A stretch of DNA of 64,000 bases from Suillus spraguei (lineage: Eukaryota; Basidiomycota; Agaricomycetes; Boletales; Suillaceae): positions 31,139-95,138 of the forward strand of contig JABCPU010000262.1 in NCBI GenBank assembly GCA_016800925.1, in the 5' to 3' direction. Position 1 is the stretch's first letter; the number at the start of each line of letters is the position of its first letter. Below, piece by piece: positions 1-11,610 of the stretch. The notes under the pieces are model-generated. The model made no database searches and had not been told where the DNA came from. It saw nothing but the letters and a program-made list of their open reading frames with translations. A program made the position numbers and the translations under genes.

Positions 1-2302
1 AGACAGGCAGATATGATGTCCCATGTGCCCTGGCTCGTATTTCTCAGCACCAGCACATCCGACAGCAGAGGCAGGTGGTCATAGACAGCTTGCATTAGGG
101 TGGCCATTCAAAAGACTTTCACAGAACTGTCAACACCTGCTGCCTCAAGTAAATCAGGGGACCACCTACATTCAGTCTTTCCACTTCTCATTGTCGATGC
201 CTGTCTTTTGGGGTCATATTCTGATGAGGATTTCAAGGTAGGTCCGAGATGCATCCTCATTGAATCTGTACCTGTCTTCTTATATATTCTGTTTGACACC
301 CTGCGCTCCTTGTGATACACTAACACATTTATGAAATTCTTCTAGATCATTGCAATGAGATCAGCTCTGAGACAGATGGTGGTGTGTATTTTTGGATTCA
401 CATTTGTCAACTGTACTGTAGTACGAGGTCCTGTACAAGTGTTTCCAACATCTACCCTTGTTCTGTGATGAAAAGGCCCTCAAGTTCATAAGGAAGCCAA
501 TGCTCTGTAGTCACATCGGCAGCAAGATGCTCAGCCAAACTCACACTTTCTGTGAACACAGTATCCACCATAATGTCATAGGCAAGAGCCCTTACAGTCC
601 CTGCTGGATATTATTAGTAGCTCATCTTAATGTAGTTTGACTGTCATACAACTAAGTTGCTCCAGTGCATCATAGAGTGCATCTGTCACCACCAACACAT
701 TGCAGGTGGGGTCTCTCCTGCTGATGGTCCCCGAAGCTTTGATGTCTGTGCATGGCACCACATGGAATAGTGGCATGCCTCTGCCATGGTGTTCGACTAT
801 CTTGTGTCAGTCTCTTTGATGCAGCAGTTTGTTTTCACTCACCAAAAATAATGGCTCCTTCATCTTGGAAGAGACCGAGGAGGTACATTATAGCAGACAT
901 CATGTCTATGGATTGTTCTTAGGTGGTGCAACAGGTTGTAACTCACACAATGGAAGAGGGATGTGTGGCAATATGTTTGTTCTGCGTTTCATGGGGCTTT
1001 TAAGCCTTGGTGATCCAGACTGGTTATGTTGCTAGGTTGTATAACTCTATTGACTGACAAGTTTCAGGTGTCTCAAATTCATTCCGATATATTTGTCTGG
1101 TAGTACAACATGACTCATCGACTGAATTCACATGCTTGCTGCATTTCTCTGGCATTCCAACTGTGTACTCTGCTTCCAGATAGCTGTGGCATCACAAGTG
1201 ATTCTCTCAGCCAACTTGATGCTCTCAGTGTAAATAGCATGCATCCCCCTGTCATGCGCAATGCAATGCACAATGCCTGGTCAAGGTAAGACCAAGAATC
1301 TCGATGATATGCAGATATGTACTTTTAGCCATGGCTGGCATGCTGTATATTTTTTCCAACACCATGAGGACTGATTGTAGGTGAGGTTTGTCTTCTTGCA
1401 TTCCCATCCCTTGCAAGCTTGTGCAAGGGATGATGTAAAACTTTGGTTGTCCTCAGCTTTGCCATTCCATTGTTGTGGCTGAGCATTTATTCTATGGATT
1501 CTCAGTATGGGCTCACCAACGATGAAAGTGCCATTGTGGCCCAAAATACTTAACAGACCTGCGAATGTCCATGCCATGGCATAGATTTGATAGCAGTCAG
1601 AAGACACAGATGATTATCCTTTCGATGAACAGAGTGAGAATGAGCAGACAATGGTGGTTGCGAAGGAACTTTACTTACATCACATCTCAGTATTTGATTT
1701 CAAGGTCGAAGGCTAACTGTCCATAACAACATGACTTTGTTCTCATTACCAATTCTGGCTCGAGTGTTTGATCAACTTGTCCCTCTCGTTGCAAATCAGC
1801 GGAATGAGCTAATTGTTGTGAGTCTAAGTTGCTAGGGGTTGAAATCCACGAGACCAATGTACTTGACAGGGCAGAAAGGTAATGAACGGCAACTCCTGGG
1901 TTGCTGTCGTGTCCAATGCAGAGGGCTCAGCAATCTTTGAGGGCATTTTGGTGAACTAATGTTGTGGTAGACAATGCATAGACAAGGATATGATATGCCA
2001 CTCACATATGAGTGCTCCACTTCTCATGCAGCAAAACTGACAGTGTTGATCTCCATATTCTCTGTATCTACAGAGCGCTGTTTCTCGTCAACTTTTGACG
2101 ATCATGATCTAGAAAGCCAGATAAAACTTACAGTCAAACATGTTTTGGCCGGAGCACTTGCAAGACCCACAAGTGTAATCCGGTAGTGAATGTAAAATGA
2201 CATGAGAGGCGATGCCCCTGTGTTGGTGTGATGGCAACTTAGATGGGATGAGATACTGGAGTGATCAAGAAAGTAAGACCATCTCACCATGATCATTGCC
2301 AT
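1..2302. other. Decayed sequence, no recognised gene
   Basis: Only short open frames of about 60-108 codons occur on both strands, and none shows a domain I recognise. Stop-free stretches switch frame often, as expected for old transposon or pseudogene sequence. No RNA gene or tandem array was seen. The right boundary is the start of a short transposon copy at 2303. Confidence 0.5.
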
Positions 2303-3235
2303 TGTGACAAGCAAACTCACGCTGGGCTCGAAACGGCACATTTTCATATGGGTGTCAACCAGCAATCATTATCCTTACCCTTCGGCTTCACCGTCCTATG
2401 TTGTACCACTTTACCATGCATTTACCCCTATCTAATGGTATCATTCTGCACTCTGGAAGCCTCGTTGCAGCTTAGTGGCTGTACTGTGGCAACTTTCCCA
2501 TGAAGCGGTGATCTTCGGGAATCTCCGCAAACCCATTAGGCATCCTCAAGCAAGATTTACCATCCGTCCAATGTCCATCCAGTCTCACCGGTACATTATG
2601 TTTTGTAAACTGAAGTGCAGTCTTATTACATGTCTGCTGCATGTTTATCCTATCCCTTCTGTCTCTGTAGCTATTCCTCTTGTATAAAATTTCTAGGTAC
2701 CTGTACTCGTTCCTTACTTCCCTCCTATAGTACACACGGTACTTAGGAATAGTCACCATTACTGTCACTACAAATAAAGTCCTTTACCAAAGTCACTGTC
2801 TCTGTTAAGAATTGCCTTACCACTGCACGCACCACCGCTCTTTACCACTTTTCCTGCACTTCACCACTTGTGCTACTGCTTTCCCATGCTTTATTGCTAC
2901 TTCACCCCTTGTTTTATCACAGAAGTTCCCACGCTTTACTGCAGTTTTACCGCTTGTACTACCACATTTTTACCATTCATGCTACCACTTTCCTACCACA
3001 TTCCCACGCTTACCGCAAGTTTCTCACAGACCGGAGGTCACCGCTAGCATCCCACTACCGCCGGCAACAGTCTCGCACTGCAGGATAGGTATTAACAAAC
3101 TATACTAACTTAGCATTCCCTTTAGGGTTGAACGTTCTTACCTTTGCAAGTGAAGCAGACTAGATAGAGCGCAAGACTTGCATACTAGCTTAGGCCGTGG
3201 TTTATCTACAGCCCAGGCTAGATTGTATCTTTACA
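2303..3235 (+). mobile_element. TGTRA element, subfamily 2, copy A (4-bp TSD CCAT)
   Basis: A 933-bp insertion begins TGTGACAAG and ends TATCTTTACA. It is flanked by a perfect 4-bp duplication CCAT at 2299-2302 and 3236-3239. Read inward from each end, CTGGGCT occupies positions 20-26, so the ends form a bipartite inverted repeat. An inverted relative lies at 15881-16846, and the 3' half is shared with the subfamily 1 copies at 11.7, 27.9, 28.8, 34.5 and 35.3 kb. No transposase is encoded. A 98-codon minus-strand frame (2472-2768) is also open in the other subfamily 2 copy. A solo LTR is the alternative reading. Confidence 0.75.
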
Positions 3236-4138
3236 CCATATCTCCTTTTTAGCAATTTCAAAGCATTGTCAATCACCTAGGAGGTTTGGTGCCTGACTGA
3301 TGTGATTGACAGCCCAGTCACTGGGTAAAAACACATTTTCGCCACCATGAAAACTTGCACAGATAGCCGAATGCGAATTATGAGTCTAATTTTTAGAGAC
3401 ATGCTTTGGGTCACATTGTTTGATCATATAGGCCGTCGCAGAAGTCAATACTACAGGCAATGAGGGATAACACTGCTGGTGATGTCAAACACTTGAATAG
3501 CATTCTGCGGAGGTGGTCAGAAAGCAACCGATGGGCCAAGGGAATCCACTTACCCTCCATGTCGCCATGTCAAATTCGAGCACCAACTGACCCTTCACAG
3601 CTCAACCAGCATGTGAACCTTCAACTGGGACTGGCACCATTGAGTGCAGTACAGATATCAAAGGTGACCACTCACATATTATAGGTTCCCTGTTTTCAGT
3701 GTAATCCATCCTGCAGATGCCATCACAGATCAAGAATGTCAGATAATAGATAATAGATGTTCTCCACAGTTTGGGCAAAGTTGTGAGGGTTGACAAAAAG
3801 CCTGAAGAGGTTGATACTTTCACCAGACAAAATAATGTGCCGGATCTGCAAGAGATGCTATCAGATGACATATAGTCAGATCATATTGTTAGGCTCAACC
3901 TCCTTGATCCTCTCGAGTTCATAGGCATGGTGTCCTATTGCAGAGTTTCATGACATCTTGACAAAGAGAGCAATAGATGCGGCAATGGTATGAACAAGCG
4001 AGCCCAAACACTGTTGTGTAATCACGTCAGAGTCTGACAAACTAAAGTCAACAAACAGGTACGATTATCTGTGCTCAGTAACTCACAGGAAATCAACATG
4101 AACTTGCGCTCCATGCTTGATTGCCCCTGCCTCATATG
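3236..4138. other. Unassigned sequence between transposons
   Basis: I see no recognisable gene. A plus-strand frame of 74 codons (3460-3684) and a minus-strand frame of 89 codons (3602-3871) overlap each other; neither has a family motif. The stretch lies between the right end of a TGTRA element and an unidentified minus-strand frame. Confidence 0.4.
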
Positions 4139-4732
4139 TCAACATCCATGGTAGGTCCATGTTGCCCTCCCAGGTATAGTGTGCCTTTGAGTTTGTACAT
4201 ACATCGCTATCCCATCCTTACAAGGGACGACCAAGGTCTTTTTGGGCATGATGATATTGACTTTTCTGCAAGCCATCTTGAAGAACAATAGAGGTGGAGG
4301 AGGACTTGCAGATCCAATCAACAAGACGGAGCACTGAGATGGATTTGTGGAGGTCGCTACTGCTTGCAACTTCCCCAGCTGCCTCTGCAACCAGAGATCA
4401 CACCATTGCTGTAAGGTCAATGATGTAGGCTGTGTTACAAGCCAATGCAAGTGTCCACAATATTGTGGTAGGCTGAAGGACAACCTTTCGGGGTCACGTG
4501 AAAAATCACCGGTTAGTGTGTGAATGTTTTTCCACAGATTGGGCTCTATATTTGCAGTCAAGCGTTCCAGTATGGCAGTCACCAAAGTCATTGCAGCTCC
4601 TGCATGAGGGAATAAAACTGGGTTGTCGCTATACAGTTGGTCTCTAAATAGATCACAGAAATGGCCGAAGAGTTCCTTGGATTCCAAGTTGTGGATAGAT
4701 TGAGAGAGGCAGGAGAAGGCTGTGGCCAACAT
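4139..4732 (-). CDS. Unidentified 197-aa ORF, probably fragmentary
   Basis: This is one of the longest open frames in the left 12 kb outside the Helitron pieces. The predicted product has a Leu/Trp-rich middle (about residues 80-125, including LQQWCDLWLQRQLGKLQ), then a proline run and a basic C-terminal region. I do not recognise the family. The frame begins only a few bases from the truncated LTR that starts at about 4740, so its 5' end was probably removed by the same deletion that truncated the LTR, and the apparent start Met may be internal. It may belong to an older mobile element. Function unknown. Confidence 0.35.
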   Translation of the reverse strand: MLATAFSCLSQSIHNLESKELFGHFCDLFRDQLYSDNPVLFPHAGAAMTLVTAILERLTANIEPNLWKNIHTLTGDFSRDPERLSFSLPQYCGHLHWLVTQPTSLTLQQWCDLWLQRQLGKLQAVATSTNPSQCSVLLIGSASPPPPLLFFKMACRKVNIIMPKKTLVVPCKDGIAMYVQTQRHTIPGRATWTYHGC

Positions 4733-4739
4733 TCTTGTA

Positions 4740-5580
4740 AAGGAGCGGAGGAGTGGGATGATCGGATGATCGGATGAGCATAGCTCTGTGGATCTTATAG
4801 GAAGTGTTGGCTACTAGAGGGGAGTAGGTCTGGATATGGTGTAGAGATAGTATAGACTACTCCGGACAAGGTCCGGAATAGAAACAGACAGTATAAGACT
4901 ACCAAAGGTAGAGTCGGAGGTGAAACAGATGATAGACGGAGATGGACGAAGTCCGAACAGATTATAGGACATAGGATCAAAGCTCCGGCCTAGGGAGTAA
5001 TCCCATAGGCCTGAGTTGGAAGCTTACAAGGGCCGGAGCCCAAGTGCAAGAACGGAGACGGAGTTATATAGACATGATAACAGGATACAGAGTAATCAAA
5101 GGAATATACAGAAGTAGGAACAATGAATAAGACTAAGGTCTGCAGGAGTTGTACTACAAGTTTATATACTGTAGGAGCATGCCGGAGGGTAAGTACGGAT
5201 AGTCCGAGGCTATGTCGGAAACACATTAGTAAGTACAGCGGGACCTAAGGCTATGAACTCGGAGATGAAGCTTGTATGAAATACTTATCAAGACGGAGGC
5301 AGAGATCACCGAGAACCGGAAGCACAGAGATACCCAGAAGCCGGAGACACAGGTATATTCTAAAAGGGATAATGCGCAGGTGCGCGGGAATAGTTCGGAT
5401 ATGAACTCAGATCGGATATGGACACAGATCGGATATGGACACGGATGGATATGGATTGGAGTGGATGGGTGGATTGGATATGTGAACTGGAGTGGATGGG
5501 TGGATCAGATATGTGTAGGTTGGGTGTCTGGATGTCCATGGATTGGGTTTGATCTAGACCTGAATGTACGGTATATGACA
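4740..5580 (+). mobile_element. LTR-X, 5'-truncated solo LTR
   Basis: About 840 bp match the 3' two thirds of the long LTRs at 6018-7374 and 23039-25974 and end with the same GGTATATGACA. The 5' part is missing; homology starts in a GGAGCGGAGGAG-like purine stretch at about 4740. The 3' terminus falls inside a Helitron helicase reading frame, which stops exactly at 5581. It keeps the unoccupied TA (4972-4973) that in the 23-26 kb copy is occupied by a Tc1 element. Confidence 0.7.
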
Positions 5581-6017
5581 GGACTGCCCCCAACAGGCAG
5601 AAACTGAAATAAATTGCCAGAGAATATGATGGATACTCCCCCAAACCAGAGGTGAAGTTTTTCTTTCACAAATTGCAAAGCATGGTTGATTTCGGCCAAC
5701 AACTGCAGGCTTACCAAAGACACCTCGTCCAACAACAGAAATTCTATGTGTTTCCACTCATCCCACAGTTGTGTGCGGTTGGAGATGCTGATCAACACCA
5801 TATAATCTTCTGCAGTCATCCCTGATTCCTGTTTTCCCATCCCTTTGTTTTTGCTTTTGATTTTGATCCCGAGACCTTTGTGGACAGTCATTCCATTGAT
5901 TAGCGCTGCTGCAGATCCTGTCGGCGCCAGGAACCTTATGGGATGTGCAGAACCATAATGTTGCATGACACGCTGGACTGCCTTTACCACATGAGTTTTG
6001 CCTGTGCCCTGGCTCCT
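5581..6017 (-). pseudogene. Helitron PIF1-like helicase fragment
   Basis: A 437-bp piece of the helicase domain of a Helitron Rep/Hel protein is open in one minus-strand frame. In order it shows Walker A (GTGKTHVVKAVQ), the PIF1-type motif FLAPTGSAAALINGMTVHKG, the Walker B region (LLLDEVSLV) and a degraded motif III in which the usual GD is GN (FSGNLFQFLPVGG). This domain is an SF1B DNA helicase that unwinds DNA during rolling-circle transposition. Both ends are cut exactly at LTR-X termini (5580 and 6018), so the fragment is non-functional. The N-terminal part of the same type of protein lies at 7375-8256 on the same strand; the Rep nuclease between them is missing. Confidence 0.8.
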
Positions 6018-7374
6018 TGTTACGACCATGCAAAACCGGAGATTAGTAAGAAGTCCTGGTCTTACACAGGGTTGTACTGGAGGGTTGTAAAGTCAAAGGG
6101 GCTTGGCCTCAGCTCATGTGCTGTGCCCCTTACCCAAGTATGTGCCCTTAATTTCAGATGAAGTCCAAGGGAGAGTTCTGGTGGAGTCCAGATGGAGGGT
6201 CTGGACAAACTCTAAGGCAGGATAGCTCGACAGAGCTCCGATGGACTTCCAGATGAGCGCGGGAATGCGCCGGAACTACTTCCGGAAGGTAGGGAGTAAT
6301 GGTAACACTACTGGAACAAGCTCCAAGTAGAACAGATGAAAGATGGACTGCTGGACAAAGTCCAGGGCAGGATAGGAGCAGAGCTCTGGAGGGAAAGATG
6401 ATCCATAGATGTCAGAGGATAGGATAGGATGGATCCGGAGGACTAGGGTCCGAAGGTCCGGAGCTCAGAGGAGGAGCGGAGGAGCGGAGGAGCGGAGGAG
6501 CGGAGGAGCGGAGGAGCGGAGGAGTGGAGGGAGCATAGCTCTGTGGATCTTAGAGGAAGTGTTGGCTACTAGAGAGGAGTAGGTCCGGATATGGTGTAGA
6601 GATAGTATAGACTACTCCAGACAAGATCCAGAATAGAAACAGACAGTATAAGACTACCAAAGGTAGAGTTGGAGGTGAAACCGATGATAGACGGAGATGG
6701 ACAAAGTCCGAAAAGATTATAGGACATAGGATCAAAGCTCCGGCCTAGGGAGTGATCCCATAGGCCTGAGTCGGAAGCTTACAAGGGCTGGAGCCCAAGT
6801 GCAAGAACGGAACGGAGTTATATAGACATGATAACAGGATACAGAGTAATCAAAGGAATATACAGAAGTAGGAACAATGAATCAGACTGAGGTCTGCAGG
6901 AGTTGTACTACAAGTTTATATACTGTAGGAGCATGCCGGAAGGTAAGTACGGATAGTCCGAGGCTATGTCGAAGCATACGGAAACACATTAGTAAGTACA
7001 GCGGACATAAGGCTATGAACTCGGAGATGAAGCTTGTACGAAATACTTATCAAGACGGAGGCAGAGATCACCAGAGCCAGAAGCACAGAGATACCCAAAA
7101 GCCGGAGACACAGGTATATTCTAAAAGGGGTAATGTGCAGGTGTGTAGGAATAGTTCGGATATGAACTCGGATCGGATATGGACACGGATTGGATATGGA
7201 CATGGATTGGATATGGACACGGATTGGATATGGACACGGATGGATATGGATTGGAGTGGATGGGTGGATTGGATATGTGAATGGATTGGATGGGTGGATC
7301 AGATATGTGTAGATTGGGTGTCTGGATGTCCATGGATTGGATTTGATCTAGACCTGAATGTACGGTATATGACA
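6018..7374 (+). mobile_element. LTR-X solo LTR, 1357 bp
   Basis: The sequence runs from TGTTACGACC to GGTATATGACA, TG...CA ends as in an LTR, and matches 23039-25974 once the Tc1 insertion there is removed. The flanks CTCCT (6013-6017) and GTGGG (7375-7379) do not match, so this copy probably arose by recombination between two LTRs. On the left it interrupts the Helitron helicase, on the right the Helitron N-terminal region. The TA at 6727-6728 is the unoccupied equivalent of the Tc1 site in the 23-26 kb copy. Confidence 0.75.
6471..6530. repeat. 8-bp tandem repeat GCGGAGGA inside LTR-X
   Basis: About seven copies of GCGGAGGA occur inside the LTR at 6018-7374. The other LTR-X copies have only one or two units at this position, so this is a local microsatellite expansion. 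Confidence 0.85.
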
Positions 7375-8256
7375 GTGGGATACATTCCTGGGAATAGTGA
7401 GGTGTTGTGGTATTCAGGCACTGCTGACTCCGTGTAATGCAAGACGAGATCAGGCAAGGTGGGAGAATGTATGGTAGGTAGCAGGTTGCAAAGCGCAGAA
7501 GCTGTAAATAGTCAGCTGCTCATCTTGTCCTTGTCACACTCAGGGTCAGGCAAGCCCATTTTCTCCACCAAACTTAGTACTGAGTCACCATTGTCGGGCA
7601 CCATGGCAGGGATATCACTGTCATGCATGAGATTGGCAGGATGCATACTAAATCCAGCCGTCTCAGTCACAAAAACTGCCTGGGAGAGAGCCATCCAAAG
7701 GGTATAGATCCATGATTGACATGTCCAGTGGTACGTGAGCATACATACAATTGTGTGTCTTAAGCCACAGGAGGAACAACCATATCTTGTGTTTTTGCAC
7801 ATGGAACAGTGTGCCTATTCATTTAGGATCAAATGCCTCAGGACCAATAAATATCACACTTGAAAATCCATTGATATCAGCAGGTGATTGTGGTAGGACA
7901 GAGGCTGTAGACATAATATTCATGTCATGAGCACAAGTGTTTCCATGAAATACCTTTGGCTGAGCAGGATCTGAGGATTGAAACAAACATGTCACATGGG
8001 CCGTGATTGGGTAAATCGCACACACCTTCTCCTCAATCCACGTCATGTCAGAAAATCTGTCCGGAAGGGTGCCACAATACAAATGGTTTGCCAAGGCGAG
8101 AGGAGGTACCTTGTTCTGTGTTAAGAATGTGCGGCAAGGAGGGCACATCATCATGGAGAGACAATCAGCACTGTCAAAGAGGAGTCCAGTTTGATCTAAC
8201 ATCAGCCCTTCCAGGAGTTCAGGGCTGTAAGAGAAGCATGTTGACAACGATTGCAC
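7375..8256 (-). pseudogene. Helitron Rep/Hel protein, N-terminal part (DUF6570 region)
   Basis: Minus-strand frame 8256-7819 (145 codons) has the DUF6570 pattern: a C-x2-C pair, then PPLALANHLYCGTLPD, a TWIEEKVCAIYPI segment and, near the end, GFSSVIFIGPEAF. DUF6570 precedes the Helitron-like Rep domain in Agaricomycete Helitrons. Further on, in shifted frames, come a WLKTHNCMYAHVPLD segment and finally EYHNTSLFPGMYPT, the conserved NPsLFPgmyPtlFPyG motif, cut at 7375 by an LTR. Several frameshifts and stops make this a pseudogene. Possible coding sequence continues upstream on the minus strand to about 8417, but I could not identify it. Confidence 0.75.
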
Positions 8257-8417
8257 AATGCACTTCTGGATAATGTAAGGGTCAGAGACTCATAACAAGT
8301 TGAGATGAAGAGATGACAAGTCACCGGATACCAATATCCGAACAGTGTCTTTGTCATATTGTGAGCATACAGTGCAAACCAGAGGTGTTTTCCATGCTGA
8401 ACCTCGGACATATTCAT

Positions 8418-9520
8418 TCAAGCACCGGAAGATAACATCTTGACCAACAGCAATGGGCCATTGTTGCTCTCTGAATATTCATTGGTCCTGCATGTCAGCT
8501 AGGACAGACTGTTTCATTTCTGCATGCTGACATGCACCAAACTGGTCTGGTGCATGGCTGACTAAGCACTACTGCAGCTGACAAATAGTACCAGGACTAT
8601 AACAACTTAGTGTTCCTCTATTCAGAAATCGATCCATGACTCAGAACTGAAAGTTTCTTTTTGCTTGTAAAAGTTTCACTTATTATTTCTAATTCATTTT
8701 TCATGGGTGTGTTTATGCATGTTTGGTTCCAGAAACCACTCTATAAGATTCCCACAGATGTCAGGTGACCCCAGAAAAATAATTATATAAAGTTACCCTG
8801 CAGAGAAACTCATGAAACCCACTATGTTTTACTCGCATCATTTCTATGCATCTACAAAAAAAGTGCGAATTTATGCTTCAAATATTACATAATTGATATT
8901 CCTCCTAGGATAGCCACTAATAGTCACCTGATCTCAAGTTTATAAATAGCCATCGATATCTCACATGACTTCTTCTCACACCCTTGAGTGTATTACAAAT
9001 CAAACTATGACAATATTCAATAAATAGGGTAGGTTAGCACCCCTACAAAATGTGGGAAAACAGTAGCATAGCCATTCATTTTGTCTATCTAAGACCCACC
9101 TTTTTGTCAATAAAAGAGAGATTTCTCCCCCTCAGAAATATAACTGAGAGTGAAGTGTGACCAGCACTATCAGCACACTGTCAAGAACATTGTCAACAAC
9201 AGTAAGACTGGAAGTCTATCTCTGTGAGACAGCACTACCTTGAGCTCACTGTGCTCAACAACTAGCAAGACCCTGAGCTCACTGTGTCTGACAACCAGCA
9301 AGACAAATCTTTTTCTTTGACAAAATCATTCTAGTTTTCTTTCATCTTTCCTCTCTCTTTTTCTTTCTCTGTTGTCTGTTTCCTTGCTTCTGTTTCCTTT
9401 GAATCTTTCTCTTTTCCTTCTTTTTCTTTGATTTTTTTTGGTCTCTCTCTCTTTCAAAGTTTGTTGGTGCTAGTGTCCTTGTGTTTCTAATATTTGTGTT
9501 GTCTCTTTAGTCCATCTATG
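8418..9520. other. AT-rich non-coding stretch with promoter-like signals
   Basis: I found no gene. TATAAATAG lies near 8941 and AATAAA motifs near 9021 and 9109. A short direct repeat of CTGAGCTCACTGTG-like sequence occurs near 9240-9300, and a pyrimidine-rich tract spans about 9340-9450. This could be upstream sequence of the Helitron or part of an old LTR, but there is no second copy in the window to test that. Confidence 0.35.
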
Positions 9521-9595
9521 GCCAGAGTAGCTTAGTGGGAGAGACTTTAGGGGTTGACAGCGACACTCGATCTCGCACATCTGAGTAGCAATACT
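9521..9595 (+). other. tRNA-like segment, possible SINE head or decayed tRNA
   Basis: TAGCTTAGTGGG (from 9528) fits the internal box A consensus TRGYNNARNNGG exactly and is preceded by GCCAGAG like a tRNA acceptor strand. About 35 bases later CTCGATCTC resembles a weakened box B. I cannot fold a convincing cloverleaf by eye, so a tRNA-derived SINE head or chance similarity are both possible. Confidence 0.2.
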
Positions 9596-11610
9596 GAGTT
9601 AAGGTCTTCACTGACTGATAGACTCTAGTTATTGAAAGGGGACTTGGTATTGAAATCAAGGACATCCATTCCTGCTAACTGCTTAATACTAATAGTGAGT
9701 TCCTTGGCAGCAGGTTCAATAGTAAGCTAGAGATCTCTGAAGTAGTGATCAGTCTTGACCAGGGATTCTACCTGCTTGTCTGAGAAGGTGATTGTTGTAA
9801 CTTCCCACAAATTGCAGTAGCACATTTGTTGCAAAACACCTCCATTCCATTGTAGAGAGTGATTCAACCAGTTACTTCTGTTTCTTAGTTTGTTCAAATT
9901 CTGTGTTTTTCTTTGAAGTTTAGTTGTTTTGAGAATCTTTTTATTGTCCAAGAGTTTTGCTGATCTCACAGAAGTGACTCATTTGCTGACTGTAGCCTGG
10001 GGAACATAAACAGCCACCCACGTACAACCACATTATCAGTCATTGTATTTGTCTAAATCACTGACCATGGAGATATTTGGTTTTATAGGTGTTTATCTAT
10101 AGATCATCTATCTAAGAAGACAACACACCTTTTTAAGCCGAGCAGAAGGTGATGTGATCTCTTGTGAAATACATTGAATGACCTGTGCGCCGAATTCTGC
10201 CTGCAGTATGGAGTTCAAAACCTCATGCCACAGGGCAGAAGGAGAGAGTGGGAAGGGATGATGACACAAATATATGTCACATAGCACCGTCAGGGTGGAA
10301 TCATGGAGGAAGATTGCATGGAGACATATACAGTTTGTGAGAACATTGCATGACTTTCGATGGGATTGCGAGTTGTACATGAAGTGTTGGTCACAAGGCA
10401 AATGGCGAATACATGTCTGGATGTCAGACCGGGAAAGGCGCTCAAGTCGCTTGGTGAGGTGATCAAGTGGGAGAGACAGCCACAATGGGTTCAAATCTGT
10501 GTGTGAGGGTCAGGTACCTGCAGGAGCAAGGTGGAGAATGGGTGTGCAGAATGCTTTGGTAATCTGATCTCCATAGCTCGACTGAATTTCAGTGGCCAGA
10601 ATTGTCGCTCTGGTTTTCAAAGAGCTGCAAGGAACAGCAGCTGTAGTACAACGAAACAGAAGTAGATCTGGCATAAGCTTGATTTCAGACCAACACCTTG
10701 CAAAATGGTGCAGGAGAAACTGGACAGAACTGTCTTTCACACGTGCAATGGATCATGGGCACCCAAGAGCTTGAGCTGCAATATGTAATTCGGGTGCAGA
10801 GAGCACGCTTAAATTTTGTGCATGATTCGAGACTGGGTGAGAAGGCCACACAGGATCACTACTCAATGCGGACAAGAAGTATATGTGCCATGTAGCAATG
10901 GCAAGGCTTCTGAAGACAGTGCAGTGACTGTATGCTGATCCCTCAAAATGAGAACCTGGAATTAAAACAGAATCGTGCTCCATTCACACAATAACAACAG
11001 ATGCTGCAACCTCCACTGAGATAGCATCTGGTGTTGGATGACAGACCAAACAGGACCGAGCATGAATGGAAGTGTCATTTGTAACCAGGCGCCAAAACTT
11101 TCTGGAGTTGCAAAAATGGCGGTGTGATACATGGGGTAATACAACAGATCATAGTAAAGAGAGTAAGAGGGTATTTGGTGTTCAACATCATGGGGTCATG
11201 GGGTGGACACTCATCAATGTCAAGAACTCGCATACATGTGGACGGACTCTTGAGCAAAAATGGGGACATCTCGCCTGGTGAAAACAGTGAGCAAAAGCAT
11301 CACAAACGATACAAATGCAACAACTTACAATGAACTGGTGAGAAGTGGTGTGCGCACAGGAATACATGATGGAGCCATGAGAGATGGCATTTAAATGATA
11401 CAAATTACTTGTTGAGCAGTGACAGTGTGCCAAGATCCCAATGTGAAACCTTCTGAAACCAAATGCATCATCACAAAAGGATTTCACAAGAGTTCTAGAA
11501 CCTGCTGGACATGAAAATTGAAAAGGAAATATTTTCAGGCGCACATTTGGACACAGGTGCCTGGACATTTAGTGCATACAGAACCCTCCCTACTTCATAG
11601 AGTCGGGGAC
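9596..11610. other. Unassigned decayed sequence with short minus-strand ORFs
   Basis: Minus-strand frames at 10108-10494 (128 codons), 10510-10740 (76) and 11188-11568 (126; Cys/His-rich) are the best coding candidates, with the same orientation as the Helitron remains. I recognise none of them. The Cys/His-rich one could be a decayed zinc-binding region of a transposon protein, but the spacing fits no motif I know. Confidence 0.3.

Noticed and set aside
1974..2186. FSVSTERCFSST segment resembling a hAT dimerisation signature
   Set aside because: Only a short match, no LK motif or flanking domain, and no inverted ends; probably chance.
2303..3235. Solo LTR interpretation of the TGTRA family
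   Set aside because: Kept as an alternative only: the matched CTGGGCT at positions 20-26 from both ends fits a DNA transposon better, and no internal retroelement region accompanies any of seven copies.
5272..5607. A 111-codon frame rich in Trp/Gly/Asp, also present at 6877-7437
   Set aside because: It comes from a GGATATGGACACGGAT-type tandem repeat inside LTR-X and changes length between copies.
5581..6017. A retrotransposon that captured a helicase fragment between LTR copies at 4740-5580 and 6018-7374
   Set aside because: No primer-binding site follows the left LTR and no polypurine tract precedes the right one. The fragment belongs to the same protein type and strand as the Helitron remains at 7.4-8.3 kb.
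11188..11568. Cys/His-rich frame as a zinc-finger gene
   Set aside because: Spacing fits no zinc-finger class I know and the neighbouring sequence is decayed.
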